Below, piece after piece: positions 1-12,800 of a DNA stretch of 64,000 nucleotides. Source of the stretch: Bugulina stolonifera (Eukaryota > Bryozoa > Gymnolaemata > Cheilostomatida > Bugulidae); contig OW285188.1 in the NCBI GenBank assembly GCA_935421135.1, positions 19,383,233-19,447,232 on the forward strand, written 5' to 3'. The stretch's first letter is position 1, and each line of letters opens with the position of its first letter. The notes beneath the pieces are model-generated. The model saw only the letters and a program-made list of their open reading frames with translations, was not told the origin of the DNA and ran no database searches. The translations under genes were made by a program, and so were the position numbers.

Positions 1-1900
1 ATTTGTTCTATTATTTCTAAAAGTATAAACTATTGATTGCACAATGACATCTGCATCTGCAGCATAGCGAAATAAGACTAGGGCTGTAAGATAAGAAAAT
101 CATTGGGTTTACACTCTGATTCACAAGTAAATTGAACAATCTGGTTCTTTCATAACAAAAGGTGTCCTAGACCATTCAGTTAATGATGTACTCAAACCTG
201 CTTTCACACACCACTTGTGAAACCAACAGGTGATGTCAATTTCAGAAGTTAAACAAGTTGTAAGTGGAGTTGTGTTTACTTTTTTGAGAAAATAAAATAA
301 TCATCTTGTAGCCTAAGAGCTTCTCTACATCATAAGAGAGGTCATTTGTGGCTCAATTGCCATAAAAGCCCATAAAAATGCAAATTAGCATAAGCTCACA
401 AAATCAGCACATGGCCATTGCATTATAACATATATGAATCAGCTTGACCAAATGGGGGCGTGGCCTGTTTGTTTAGAACTATGCGGGGTGGCTTATATGG
501 CCTATAGGATTTCGCAACTCTCTTTCAATGGCTCTGCTCCAACCCATAGAGGTAAGACCATAGAGTTATCTCCCCTATACCTTTATGGGCAGGACCATGA
601 TAGAGGTAACACCCCATGGGGAGATAACTCTATGGGTAGGACCAAAGAGCGTAGGACTTCAACAAAGACCACGCCTACTTAGCCTGTTGCACAGACGCGT
701 AGATATAGGATAAAAGGCGATTACCACAAAGGCAGTTTCATGATTGTCCATGATCAAGGAGGTACTGTTTTCAAAAGCGCTGTAGCTGAAGAGGACAAAC
801 CGTTTCAAGTAACATTATTATTTATAATTTATTATTCGCTTAAGATTTAGATTAACCATTAGGAAAACGACAATCTTTCCTCACTGTTCGAAAGTTTAGT
901 TAGTTTCTACCCAGTATTGCTACAGGTTTGGATAGATTGATTTTGTTCAGATACTGTAGCACTAGTGTTGCCAACAACGGAGATAGAAAGGGCTAGTAAG
1001 TAAAGATAAGGTGAGTGACACCACTGACACAGTCGCGGAGTAAATTAAAATTTAATTTACAGATTAGTGAGTATAATTCAAAGTTATTTTTATATAGGAT
1101 TATCTGATTATATTGGGTGTTGATTGATATTTACTATAATACTAACTATATATATTGAAATTAATCGACACGATCGTTGAATAAAAATGACTATCACTAT
1201 ATGACTATTAGTCAGTCACACTGACATTCACAATCACAAACACTCACTTAGTTCTTGCTAATTAATCAAGTATTTGAGTTGCCTGCACTTATTTTTTACG
1301 CCAATGTAAATTTAGTTGATTATTTGTCTCTAAAATTTTGATAAAGAGCTTTTATGTTAGTTCAACCATACCCTGCTATATGTTCAATATCAATATGACA
1401 ATGTTTGGGCTTAGGCTAAGGTTATATTATTACTATTATGCGCTGGAGTAGACTAGTAACTGGCTGATCAGCTACTAGTCTAGTCCAGTTCTAGTCCTAT
1501 ATTAATAATATATCAATATAATAATATATCAATATAAATAATATATTGATTTCAATATTCTGAGGATAATGATTGCCTTTGCTCATCTATCACGAATTTA
1601 CATTTTGGAAAATGACATTTTTACGTGCAAGTTTTATAACAATTGCAAAATTTATTGCTAAATTGCCAGTTTCCAGCATGGAATTTGGGTATGTGTGCTA
1701 ACTACTGTTGTATACTTATTTGCCATTGATAATATCATAACATATTGATTATTTATCATGAGAAGCTCGTTGGTTTTATCAATGTTGGAAAACTGAGTGT
1801 TTTAATTCGTTTTATAATAAAGTTTATGGTTAAGTGAGGTGGTTGAGTCACTTACTCCTGATCAGCCTATGTAAAGATTAGGTTTGCTGTGTTGTTTCAG
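1..1900. other. Upstream region and presumed 5' noncoding part of the RBMS-like gene
   Basis: No convincing coding exon is seen. A fold-back repeat lies at 453-676. A strong splice donor (AAG/GTGAGT) at 1011 and an acceptor (TTTCAG) ending at 1900 suggest a 5' UTR exon ending near 1010 and an intron of about 890 bp before the first coding exon. An imperfect inverted repeat with 16-bp arms (CTGGAgTAGACTAGTA-type) lies at about 1443-1488, followed by an AT-rich inverted stretch to about 1555. The promoter cannot be placed. Confidence 0.45.
453..676. mobile_element. Candidate fold-back MITE
   Basis: The ends are imperfect inverted repeats (GGGGGCGTGG...TTTGTT at the left, AACAAAGACCACGCC at the right). 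A second inverted pair, CCATAGAGTTATCTCCCC and its complement, sits inside at about 557-575 and 617-636. This nested symmetry is typical of a non-autonomous fold-back element. No clear target-site duplication was found, so the class is unknown and the borders are approximate. Confidence 0.35.
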
Positions 1901-1931
1901 TTCAAGTGAAGTGACCTACTACAGTGCAGCT

Positions 1932-4900
1932 ATGAGTAATAGTGATACCGAGAGCTCTCCCCAGAAAGATAGGCAAACTCCAGTCAATGGAGAAAACATA
2001 GCAGAACTAAGTACACCAATAAAGACGACACCAGTAGGGACAACACCAATAGAATCAACACCAATAGAGGCAACATCAATAGAGACAACACCAATGGAGA
2101 AGAGTCCAAGCTCAGTAGCAGCTACCCCTGCTACTGCTACTCCTGTTGATGCCAATGAGAATACAAATGCGGTATGTTCATTTATAAGTACTACAGGTTT
2201 ACTGTAACATTGTGGCCAATCCATTCAACCAAGTGATCACCTACTAATACTCTAGGTTGTTGACTATCTGGGTCTATGCAACTTTGGCGTTACTTTTGTG
2301 ATTTAATGATGTTGATGTTCCATGTTTTTTTGGATGGTATTATCTACAGTGAAATCTATACACTACCCAGATACTCGTCCATATTATACTTCCTGCTTGA
2401 TTACTAGTAGTCAAAATTCGCAATGACTCTTTGGGATCAACTTGTTAAGTCAGATTGTGGTACACTGGGTGGTGTTTGTTGGCAAAGGACTGAATTTAAA
2501 GTGATAATCTTGGTATTCAACAGTGTACTTGTAGTTGGTGTAGTACTAGTCTGTTTACTGTGCAGATATTGTATTTGTACTATATAGTGTGTATAACATT
2601 ACTGTTTGATCTAATCTAATGGATAAAGGGTAGAGCGATTAATCCATCATTGGAATATTTGCGGTTTTTTTACTGAATCATAAATCCATTTGGTCTACCT
2701 TATCATTAATAGTCACTAGTAGAACCAGTTTCTAACATTATGCATAAATAGATAGCAGGTGGTTATATTTAGATTGGTAATGGCACCAAGATTTAGAGGT
2801 TCAGAATCACTGCATGTTTATTCACTAATATTTTGAATTTGAAGGGCAGTTAGGTTATGGGAAAGTCAACATTGATGACTGCCATTGTGGGCCCCATTGT
2901 AGTTTCTAAGTACACTATTTGGTTAATTTTCAGTTATTATCAGGATTTAGGAGTTTGACTATTGACTAACAAGTGTACTGGTTCTGGTTTCCTATTGTGC
3001 TAAATAAAGTAATCCCTTTGCTGTACTGCTAAAGTACATGTGTAGGATAATGGCAATGCAGACTCCATTGTGTGATCAGTGGCACACTATCCATACCCTG
3101 ACATCTGGTGTACTTTATAATTATAGTATGGTATAATGATTGTGGTTTCATAATCAGCTGATAGAGCTGGCCCTGCGTACATATTATCATTACCATTGTA
3201 CTATGCAAATAATGATTGCATAGGCTTAAATACCATCACTATAATTACTGACCTAACAGGTCGTTGACACCTGCTCTAATTAAACACACAATTATGTTGT
3301 CCTTTCAGGCTGTGCCCAGCTCTAGAATTCAACTACCAAATATGTTATTGTTGTCAATGGCTCCTATATTATAACTTGTCTAGCAAGGTACCAATTATAC
3401 AGCTACAGACCATTCCTTGGTGCCCATAGTGACAGTTTATGATATAATTGCAGGGTGCAAGCAGTCCAAGTGTTGGTGGTGGAGATCAGCTGAATACACC
3501 TACCCCTACACCTCCCAGACCTTCTCCTCTCCCGCCTGTACCTCCAGTCCAGGTATCAACCAACCCAGCTGTAAGTTCACCCACCAGTAATATATTTATA
3601 AATCCTATACCCTTGATAACCTGTGCCACTGGGGAAGGGTATTAATATTACAACATTTGAATATTTCTTCGTCTATGTTTTAAACTACATCTTGGTGTCA
3701 CTCATGTGAATTACTGTACTTCATATAAATATGTGGTCCCCTGATTCGACTGTTGTTGTTTCCCCTTCCCGTGGCTGTAAATCATACCATATCATATGGA
3801 CTGTGTAATTCACACTTTTATGTGCGGAAGTTAGCATTAGTTGCTTGTGAGTAGACCCTAAGGTTTATTCAACTGTTTGTAGGCTATGAGTCAAGCTGGA
3901 ATAGTTCCCATGAGCCGGGTTAGTTCAGGAATGGGGGCGGGCGGTGCACCTCACATCCCTCATTGGAATCCTTCTCGACCCATTGCTTTACCCCATCCTA
4001 GCAATCATAGGCCCCACTCTGATGGTGCTAGCCACGGTGGTTATGGGAGTGCCAGGGTAAGTACTGTTACAAAAAGGATCCATTCTATCTTTCTTACTGC
4101 GCAATTGAATAACTCATCATGCGCTTTGACTTCTCTCAGTAATAATAATATTATAGAGTTATTTTGGAATAATCGGATCATGTTACTTAGTTGGGTGATA
4201 TAATATGATGGAGGAGATAACTTTTCTACCTGGTATTTAACTTCAATTCCAGCTATTCAGCTTATTGGCTAAACTGTATTGTGTTGTAGTCAACTACACA
4301 ACAAGCGGGAGGGCACCGTGAACGTCTTAGTAAGACGAACCTATACATCCGAAGCCTTGGTTCCAAGACAACTGACACTGACTTGGTAGCCATGTGCTAC
4401 CAGTATGGACCTATCAAATCAACAAAAGCGATCATTGACTTACCGACAGGTCAATGCAAAGGTACTAAAATCTAGCTCTACAGTAATACATATTATGTGT
4501 GCAGTCAGTGTAGAGGTGTAGAGTTGCTAGTTTATTGGAAGGAAAATTTTAATTTAGGCTGGGGATTATCATATTTATATTATTTGTGTCAGCTTCTTTA
4601 AAAATACAGACTGGAGCAGGGCAGGAGCTATGACTTTATAATGTAGGTAATACTTTTAAGTTGACTGATATGAAATTTCTCACATGAAGGAATTTTTATT
4701 ACATAATAATAGAGTGACATGTTGTACATGTTGAATAGTGCCAGTGCACTGTAGTTGAGAAGTAGTTGGCCTATTGCAGTCTGTTTCAGTGTAGCCCCCA
4801 TCCCTTAGACAGCTGTATTACGTAACTCTTTGTACTTTATTTCTTAGATTCACAAAGTCCACTTTAGGTTGTTGGAGGCACCCTGTGGTAACATTATTCC

Positions 4901-6832
4901 TAATTATTCAATTGTAGGCTATGGGTTTGTGGATTTTGAGCGGCCAGAAGATGCTGAGAGAGCCGTAGCCGGCCTGCAACGAACAGGCACTCAAGCCCAT
5001 ATGGCTAAGGTCAGGGAGCATTCGGTAAATCTTCTTCATAATAAATCTATTGTGAGTTTAGTGCAGACAACTCTTATATATATCCATGTATGATAATAAT
5101 TATAATTTACTTATGAGCTTATCTGGCTTCTGATAACACATGCATAGGACCCGATGCTTTGTTGTGCTTCAATAATTAGGTTTTGACAGCTTAATAAGAA
5201 CATACATGTACATTCCGGGTTAAGTTGACAATTTTAAGCTAAACAAATTTTGAGTAATGCAGATTGTCAGTCCGAATAATAGACCAGTATGTGTCATTAC
5301 CTGCTAGAATGCTTTGTTCTATTGGTAACAATTTCAGAGTGTATTTTCTTGTTCTCAGTGTTTTGGCTGATAAGCAATTATCGCAGAGTGTTGGCTCAGG
5401 GTGCCTTTGTATGGTATATTATAAATACAAACTTTGTTACTAAAAGTCCTTGAAATTACTGAAATTCACCAGATTCCTTTTGCTGTTGCTAAAGCCATAT
5501 GACCAGAACTGATATATAATTATCCATGTGTTATATAATCATGTACTTTGCTAGCTAAATGGCACAATACATGTAGGTGTAACTATATCCCCCATTATGC
5601 TTGTTAACCTATTGTTGTACTGTTTACAGCTGAACCAAGACCCTACCAATCTGTACGTAGCTAATCTCCCAGCCCATGTAACTGATGCTGACTTGGAGCT
5701 CTTGATGTCAGACTTTGGAGCCATTGTTAGTGTGAGAGTACTAAGGGACCAAGGTATGTAGCTAATCCATTAGTTAAATAAAGTCCCAATATACCATAAT
5801 AATATACTATGTTACCTTACAATTTACTCTCTTTATGTGAGTACTGCACTACATCACCTATCAATATTGTATTATGCTGTGTGTATTATGGGAGTGTTGT
5901 GTCTACTCAGCTGGGAACTCTAGAAATGTTGGATTCTGTCGTATGGAGCATCGTGAATCTTGTGAGAAGGCTATTGCCGAGCTCAACAGGAAGCTACTCC
6001 CCGGTAGTTCTGAACCACTTCTCGTCAAGTTTGCCGACTCTGGAAACCGTAAGAAGAAAGAGTATCGTAGCCCTTCGATGATGCCCGCCTATGATAACAT
6101 GCACCATGTGTAAGTGAATATACTTGTTATCTCCACCACACCTATAGATTTTACTAGTTATATGCTGTTGGGTTAATGCCAAGTGATGAGCTTTATTTGT
6201 AATGCGGCTGTTGTAGACAAATGAGTGGGCCGATGGTGGCACAGGGTAATGTGGCTATGGCAGCCCGCTACTCTATGACGGGTGTCAATAATCCAACTAC
6301 ATACATGCCTACCACTGCCCCTGGAACCAGTCACTGGGGTGGAGTGAACATGTATCCACAGGTGGCCATCGCGCAAGCCAACCCAGTCACCTCAATGCAA
6401 GGGACAATGATGGACCATCCAGCAATGCTCGCTGGTCAACTTGGTCAGATGCATATTGCAGCCGGTCAACCTATGGCTCCTACCACAATTCCCAGTGTAA
6501 GTAACATTTGTAATCTACATTCAGACCAATTTTCGTTTCTAATTTGTTAATTGAGAATAACCTGTGATAGTGACTGTAATACAACTACCCTAGGTTTCTG
6601 TGATTGTACAACTAGCCTAGGTTTTTATATGTGTATTACTTGGCCTAAGTTCCTATGTGTGTTACTGTTACAGTATGCGATGCAGCAGCCACAGCCATCC
6701 TACACACTCTATCAGAACACAGGCATGGTGCAACAGTATCCTTATGAGGTGTCTGCATCTCCCCCTGCCCACATGGGAGCTCATGGTATGGATGACCACA
6801 GCAACTATCAAGGATTTGCTCAGGTTGGTTAA
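1932..6832 (+). CDS. RBMS (RBMS1/2/3-like): RBMS/shep/SUP-26-like protein with two RRM domains
   Basis: Single-stranded RNA/DNA-binding protein of the RBMS (MSSP) family; members bind AU-rich or single-stranded nucleic acid and control mRNA fate. Coding exons: 1932-2171, 3454-3570, 3883-4056, 4290-4461, 4918-5009, 5630-5753, 5911-6109, 6217-6496, 6674-6832 (1557 nt, 518 aa); the phases close. Residues 1-177 are low-complexity (Thr/Pro, then Pro-rich). RRM1 (about 193-265) has RNP2-like LYIRSL and RNP1 [11 protein letters not shown]2 (about 270-350) has NLYVANL and RNVGFCRME, then [11 protein letters not shown], a family hallmark. The C-terminus is rich in Met, Gln, Pro and Tyr. The Met at 1932 is the first in the exon after the 1900 acceptor, which has an in-frame stop upstream. 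The stop at 6830 follows CAG/GTTGGT, so a further exon is possible. Family assignment is firm; which vertebrate paralogue cannot be said. Confidence 0.9.
2013..2102 (+). repeat. Coding 15-bp minisatellite (six TPIEx pentapeptides)
   Basis: Six in-frame 15-bp units in RBMS coding exon 1 encode Thr-Pro-Ile/Val/Met-Glu/Lys/Gly-X, flanked by further Thr/Pro-rich sequence. Such an array is likely to vary in length between alleles. Its place in a disordered N-terminal tail suggests weak constraint. Confidence 0.8.
5010..5024 (+). other. Possible alternative 15-nt 3' extension of RBMS exon 5
   Basis: Exon 5 can end at 5009 (AAG/GTCAGG) or at 5024 (TCG/GTAAAT). Both keep the frame; the longer form adds Val-Arg-Glu-His-Ser in the linker between RRM1 and RRM2. 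Comparison with vertebrate RBMS (MAK followed by QQEQDPTNLY) favours the shorter form as the main one. Confidence 0.4.
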
Positions 6833-7157
6833 TTAATCACCATAGAGTTGACACTGAGTGCTGTACATTCCTTGTGCTCCTTTATTGTATAGTGCATTTA
6901 CGGTACAGCACACTGGTATGTCTTTACACATCTACCTCGCAGTGTAATACATGTATGTACCTGGCAGTGTATGTAGCTATATACATGTATATACATACAT
7001 GTATGTACTTATTTATTACCTACATGTACGTTGTACCTACTACCTACACATCTGATACATTTACATGATCAATGTAGTATCTGGTAACACTTATATCTTT
7101 TAGATGTAAACAGCTGATGATACTACATACTACACAGATTGTATATCCCGGTCAACT

Positions 7158-7379
7158 ATGATTATAATATCATAACATGACATCCACAGAGTAGATGTCA
7201 TTGTATGATTATATCATAACATGACATCCACAGAGTAGATGTCATTGTATGATTATATCATAACATCACATCCACAGAGTAGATGTCATTGTATGATTAT
7301 ATCATAACATCACATCCACAGAGTAGATGTCATTGTATGATTATATCATAACATCACATCCACAGAGTAGATGTCATTG
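7158..7379 (+). repeat. 44-bp tandem repeat, five copies, each with a hairpin
   Basis: Five near-identical 44-bp units. Each contains TGACATC, a short spacer and GATGTCA, which can form a 7-bp stem. The last three units carry ATCACATC in place of ATGACATC, weakening one stem arm by one base. The array lies 0.3 kb after the RBMS stop and before a canonical poly(A) signal, so it is probably transcribed in the 3' UTR. Confidence 0.85.
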
Positions 7380-7594
7380 GCTTCAATCTCCTCTGTTTAA
7401 CTGGAGCTCCTCTTCAATGAGTTCTTAGAAACTCTATTTAACTATTATTTTGATAATTTATTTGGATGATCAGTTGTGTTTGTACAAACATATGTAAGTT
7501 CGTCTGAACTACACTGTAGTTCTATCACAGTGTGGTAAAGGTGCTTTTATTTAACAGTAATTGAACATCTCCAGTAACTTTAAAATAGTAAGTC

Positions 7595-7600
7595 AATAAA
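7595..7600 (+). terminator. Candidate RBMS poly(A) signal
   Basis: AATAAA in AGTCAATAAATACTC, 763 bp after the stop codon. It is canonical in sequence, but other signals in this AT-rich stretch could be used. Confidence 0.4.
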
Positions 7601-9784
7601 TACTCAAATTATCTGTTCTACCACTTTTAGAACACTTGGTCTGAATTTACAAGCCTGTTTGGCTAAGGTGCTCTAAGGACACTTAATGTAAATAGTTGAT
7701 AATATATCATATCCTAAAATGGTAACAATCATTTTTATTTACTGCTTGTGCTATTACAGATAATTTTTGATATATTTCTTTGTACGACAGTTTTTCATTT
7801 TACTAGTTTTTCCTTTGGATGAGTGTGAAACTAATGGTGTTTGTGTGATACTAGTGACTGTTTATGGAATTGGACTACGTTTTATCATGTTTTGAAAGAT
7901 TATTCCAGGGTTTTATTTCTGTACAACTACAAAATTATGTAGACTTTTGAAAGGGTAGCCCTGCCACCTTGATTACTACTAAGGTTTGTGTTATTACACA
8001 AAATTTATGTTATTTTGAAGGGAAGAGATACTTTCCAGAATTATTCTAAGTTCCATTTATGAACTAAATTGTACAGTTTTGGGTAGATACCATTGTGTTG
8101 TAATATAAAAGGAAATTAGGCTAATTTTTCAGGTACCTGTTTGCAGGAATGCTATTATTTTCTAGGCTGGATGGCGGTGACTTCACTGTTGTAATAATAT
8201 AATAGACACATCGGAATGATATTTTTGTTATGTTTTTGGTTAGAGGCTAAGTGTATGGCCTGTTTAATCCTCAACATTGGAAAGATCTCAAGTTTTTGGT
8301 CATGTATGGATATCTTGTTTTAAAATATTATTATGTATTTTATAGTGAAGTCTCTAGCACTTGGCGTGTTTGTAACCTTAGGAAAGGGTATTTATAGCAC
8401 TTTTTTTCCAAGATTGTAAATATATATTATAATAAATGTGCTGATATTCAGAGGAGTATCTACATCTACGGAATTGTTGATTACAGTTGTTGAGCTGTAG
8501 ATGATGGAGATGGCTCACTAACAATACCAAGGGAAATACATGTATTAGATAACAATACTTTTGGTTCACACTCTGTAAATAGCAGTAGGTTAGTAGTCAT
8601 AGAGTTAGTTGGTTGGGAAATAACAACAATGTGAAATCAATTTTGATCGATTGACTATACAACTTCTTGGTAGCCAGGAACAGCTCAGTGCTAAAGAAAA
8701 TTACAATTATTGCGGAACCTACTTTTCCAAATTTTCATGTACACAATTTAGTTCTACTAAAATACTCGTAGGCCAGGAGTTGTCTTCTCGTAAAGCAATA
8801 AATCAGTAGAGGACAACTCGTGTGTTCAGCAACAATTTGTCGCACACCAGTACTCGAGCACTAGTTTGTCCAATCAAGTTCCATTTCCGTTTCTATACTA
8901 AATAAAGTTTCCACTAGTACATGATTTTTATAGTTATTTATATAATAAAAAGCTAAAATGAAAGCTATTAATTAAATCATGTATGTTTATTTGTTAACCA
9001 CTATCAGAGCTCAATGATGCTGATAACTGTTAATTATAGTAACTCTTTGAAGTGCACGTTTTCATTTTGCCTTATGATTTTCGATTCCTTTGAGTGAAAC
9101 TTTCCTTTGTCAATTTGAATTTTAAATTTTTATTTATTTAATATAATATTAAATGAATAATAAATACATGTACATAAATTAATATACATATACAGAGTAA
9201 TGTATATTTATGTACAATGTAGAAAGTGATATTTATGATCATAATAATATAATATAAATGTTGTTTACAATGTATGTTTACAGATAACAATGAAAAATTA
9301 CCTATTGAATTATATTATTTTTATAATTATTATCAATTATGTTATCGATAATAATATAATTATATAATTGCTATGTATATATACATGTATTTGATGTATA
9401 TGCTTAGTAAGTAATGTACTTTTAATAGAAATGTTATATATATTTTTTTATTAATCATAATGAAAATGTATGATTAAATAATTAAGTTTAAATTAGATTA
9501 ATATTATTATTGATAGTATAGATAATTTTTAATACATGATATTTAATATAAGTAACATTTCTTGGTCTGTAAGCCTATATTCTTATACATACAATGTATA
9601 ATTAATAATTTTCTTTTATTCAATGATCCTTGTTATCACTTTTGTAATGCTCCGACTAAAACTATATACTGTACATGTACCAGCTGAAGTTTACATTGTA
9701 TTAATCAGATTTGCTGGTGTAGATGTGGTGGCTTAAGTTGCTAACTTTGCTTTTCTCTGTTTTGGCAGGTGGGAATATTTGTTC

Positions 9785-9826
9785 ATGGCAGTAGAGAATG
9801 GCTGGCCAGTACAGTGTTGGCATTGA
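9785..9826 (+). promoter_or_regulatory. Overlapping upstream ORF on alpha-catenin mRNA
   Basis: An ATG at 9785, 13 nt before the alpha-catenin start at 9798, opens a 13-codon ORF in another frame that stops at 9824-9826, inside the alpha-catenin coding sequence. If the exon begins at 9769, a scanning ribosome meets this ATG first (context TTCATGG, weak at -3). It could lower alpha-catenin translation. Confidence 0.5.
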
Positions 9827-12800
9827 TGTGAAATGGGATATTAGCAACTTAGAAATCCGAACAAAGTCAGTAGAGAAAACTCTAGAGCCGTTGGTAACTC
9901 AAGTAACAACCTTGGTTAGCCAAAAAGGACCGTCAAAGTTAGTAATACATCTTGATAGATTGCAATTGTAAATGAACATAGCATATGAGTTTGATCCATA
10001 TAGCAATATACCTGTGTGTAAAGGGTAGCAGCTGGCTATATCAAGAAAAACTTTAGCTTCACTATAGCGAGAAAAAACAGCGTTTTAATGACTATAACTC
10101 ATGAAACATAGTCACCAATGATTTATATATGCCTCACGTTTTTACTTTTAGTTGAAAGCAAGTCAGCTCCAAATTTGTGATGCATTTAAGCGAAATGTCT
10201 TGAAAGAGTTGTTTTTTATATAAATGTATTCATGGAAATAACTGCATCTCTACTACTAGATTGTACACATCGTTATTTAATGTTCTAGACTGAAGAAAGG
10301 TAGATCCAAGAAGGCCCATCTGCTGTGTGAGGCAGTGTACCAAGCAACACAGAACTTCATCGCCAAGGGTGAAGAGATTGCTAATGAGAATGCCGAAGTC
10401 AGAAATGAAATGGTGGCTGCTGTAGATGATGTTAGAAAGACAGGTCAGTTTTTATTATACTGTAGACAGGTCTGTTTTATTATGCTGTAGACAGGTCTGT
10501 TTTATTTTACTGTAGACAGCTCCTTTTTATTATACTGTTATTGTTGATGTGACCAAGTGTTGAGGTCGATACACTTTGTTATGTTAAACATGTCAGTGTG
10601 ACTTGGAAATAAGATGCTAGTCTCTGTTATGTGTTTATGTGTTCACCCCGCACATGTTTTTGTTACTTTGACTTACATGCATTGTATGTATAAGAATTGA
10701 CTGCTTTGCCATGGCTTGTCCTGTCCCCTGTAAAGCGTTCTACGGCCAAGTACCAGGATATATCTATAAGTTTGACTCACAATGGTTGATGCCTATTGCA
10801 ATATTGAATATCATGTAACATGTTGGTTACAGGTGATATGATGTATAATGTACATGTAACATGTTGGTTACAGATGATACGATGTATAATCTTTATGTTA
10901 TATGTTGGTTACAGGTGATACAATGTATAATGTACATGTAACACGTTGGGTACAGGTGATATAATGTACATGTAACACGTTGGTTACAGGTGATATAATG
11001 TACATGTAACACGTTGGTTACAGGTGATATAATGTATAATGTACATGTAACATGTTGGTTACAGGTGATATAATGTATAATGTACATGTAACATGTTGGT
11101 TACAGGTGATATAATGTATAATGTACATGTAACACGTTGGTTACAGGTGATATAATGTATAATGTACATGTAACATGTTGGTTACAGGTGATATAATGTA
11201 TAATGTACATGTAACATGTTGGTTACAGGTGATATAATGTACATGTAACACGTTGGTTACAGGTGATACGATGCACATAACTTCCTCAGAGTTTGCTGAT
11301 GATCCGTGTTCCTCTGTAAAACGCAGCGCAATGGTCCGAGCTGCTAGAGCTTTACTCTCCGCTGTCACTAGGCTCCTGATACTGGCTGACATGGTTGACG
11401 TGTACCTGCTACTGAAATCTCTACGTGCAGTAAGTTTAACCAATCAATATCTAACTCAGTATCTCATGCAGCAGCTATCTGGTATCCTACTATATGTATA
11501 ATATTATCAAATCTTTCTATTTACAAAATATTACCAAGTTGTTAATTTCTATATACATGTACGCTCCATGATATCTATCCGATATCATGTTACCCTATGT
11601 ATTGTAATAGTTGTTCGAATAGAGCTCAAGTATGCTACAGACCCTTAGAGTAATATTATGTTGTACATCGAATCTACCAGTACATGTAGGTTGTAGTTTG
11701 TTCCTACATGTCTAGGTAAATGTATGCATACTAACATACTTTTACTTGTAATGGAATGCTTTAGAAGTATATTGTATAAGTTTAATGTATCTTCAACCAA
11801 TGTCTGGTGTTTATACCCCCACCTAGTATTCAAGTGTGTGATCGTATAGTATAGGTAACTATTAGTTCCTCTGTAACACTTCTAGGTAGAGGAAGACCTG
11901 CATAGACTAAACCAGGCCTCCAGTCAACAAGAAGTGATAGACAACTTCCGTTCTCTCGGCAGACGAGTCGTTGACCTAGCCGACCGCACTGGCAGACGTC
12001 AGATGGACCTGAAGGACTTGAGGAGGAGAGATGACTTAGCCTCAGCTCGTGCTATTCTCAAGAAGAATAGCCTCATGCTCCTGACTACCTCAAAGGTAAT
12101 ACTCTATATGGTCTATTATTTACATTCGGAGAGATTGAATCGGTTGAAATAGATGTGCGTAAAGGGTCAAAACCCTTTATACAACCAGGTGGCCATAGAG
12201 GAGCTGGTTCAGCTCTCAGGTACTGCTCACCATCACTGATGTAGTGGTTAATGTGTCTGTTCACTGTGCTAGGGGATTAGTTGCCATAAAGCCTCAGGCT
12301 CAAACCCCAGTCAGAGATAGGTTCGTTTCACAGATGTGGAACCAAGTCTTTGGCTGCTCATAAATAGATTTGCTGACTAAGTATTACATATCTGTCATAA
12401 CTTATCCAATATGATAATTATAGTGTTATACCCTGTAATCTTCACTACTACACTGTATGTTATGATAAACTGTTATAGCATACATCTTACTTGTTTGCCA
12501 AGCATTCCTGTCTATTATGTTTGTGAATGCCTGAATCAACTTATTGTCTAGTTGATATATTGCGTGTAGATATACATGTACATGTATGCCAATACAATAT
12601 CTATTTAATACAACCTACATATATTCTATAGATCCAGGGCCTTTGATGCTATAAACATAGATCCTTACACATACATGTTACCTGTATTCAAGATTAGTGC
12701 ATTGATTAGGCCTACTTACTATGTATACAAGTGTACATTGGATTTATCTTCTCTTGTAACATAATTCTATGCATTTAGAATGGGCAGACAATTCTTATTA

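Larger units (their letters stand above)
6833..9768. other. RBMS 3' UTR and alpha-catenin upstream region
   Basis: No coding exon is seen. The first part is presumably RBMS 3' UTR, with a 44-bp tandem repeat at 7158-7379 and a canonical AATAAA at 7595-7600. From about 8900 the sequence becomes very AT-rich. The alpha-catenin 5' UTR enters through a 3' splice site (TTTTGGCAG) ending at 9768, so an upstream noncoding exon and the promoter must lie further left; I could not locate them. Confidence 0.5.
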
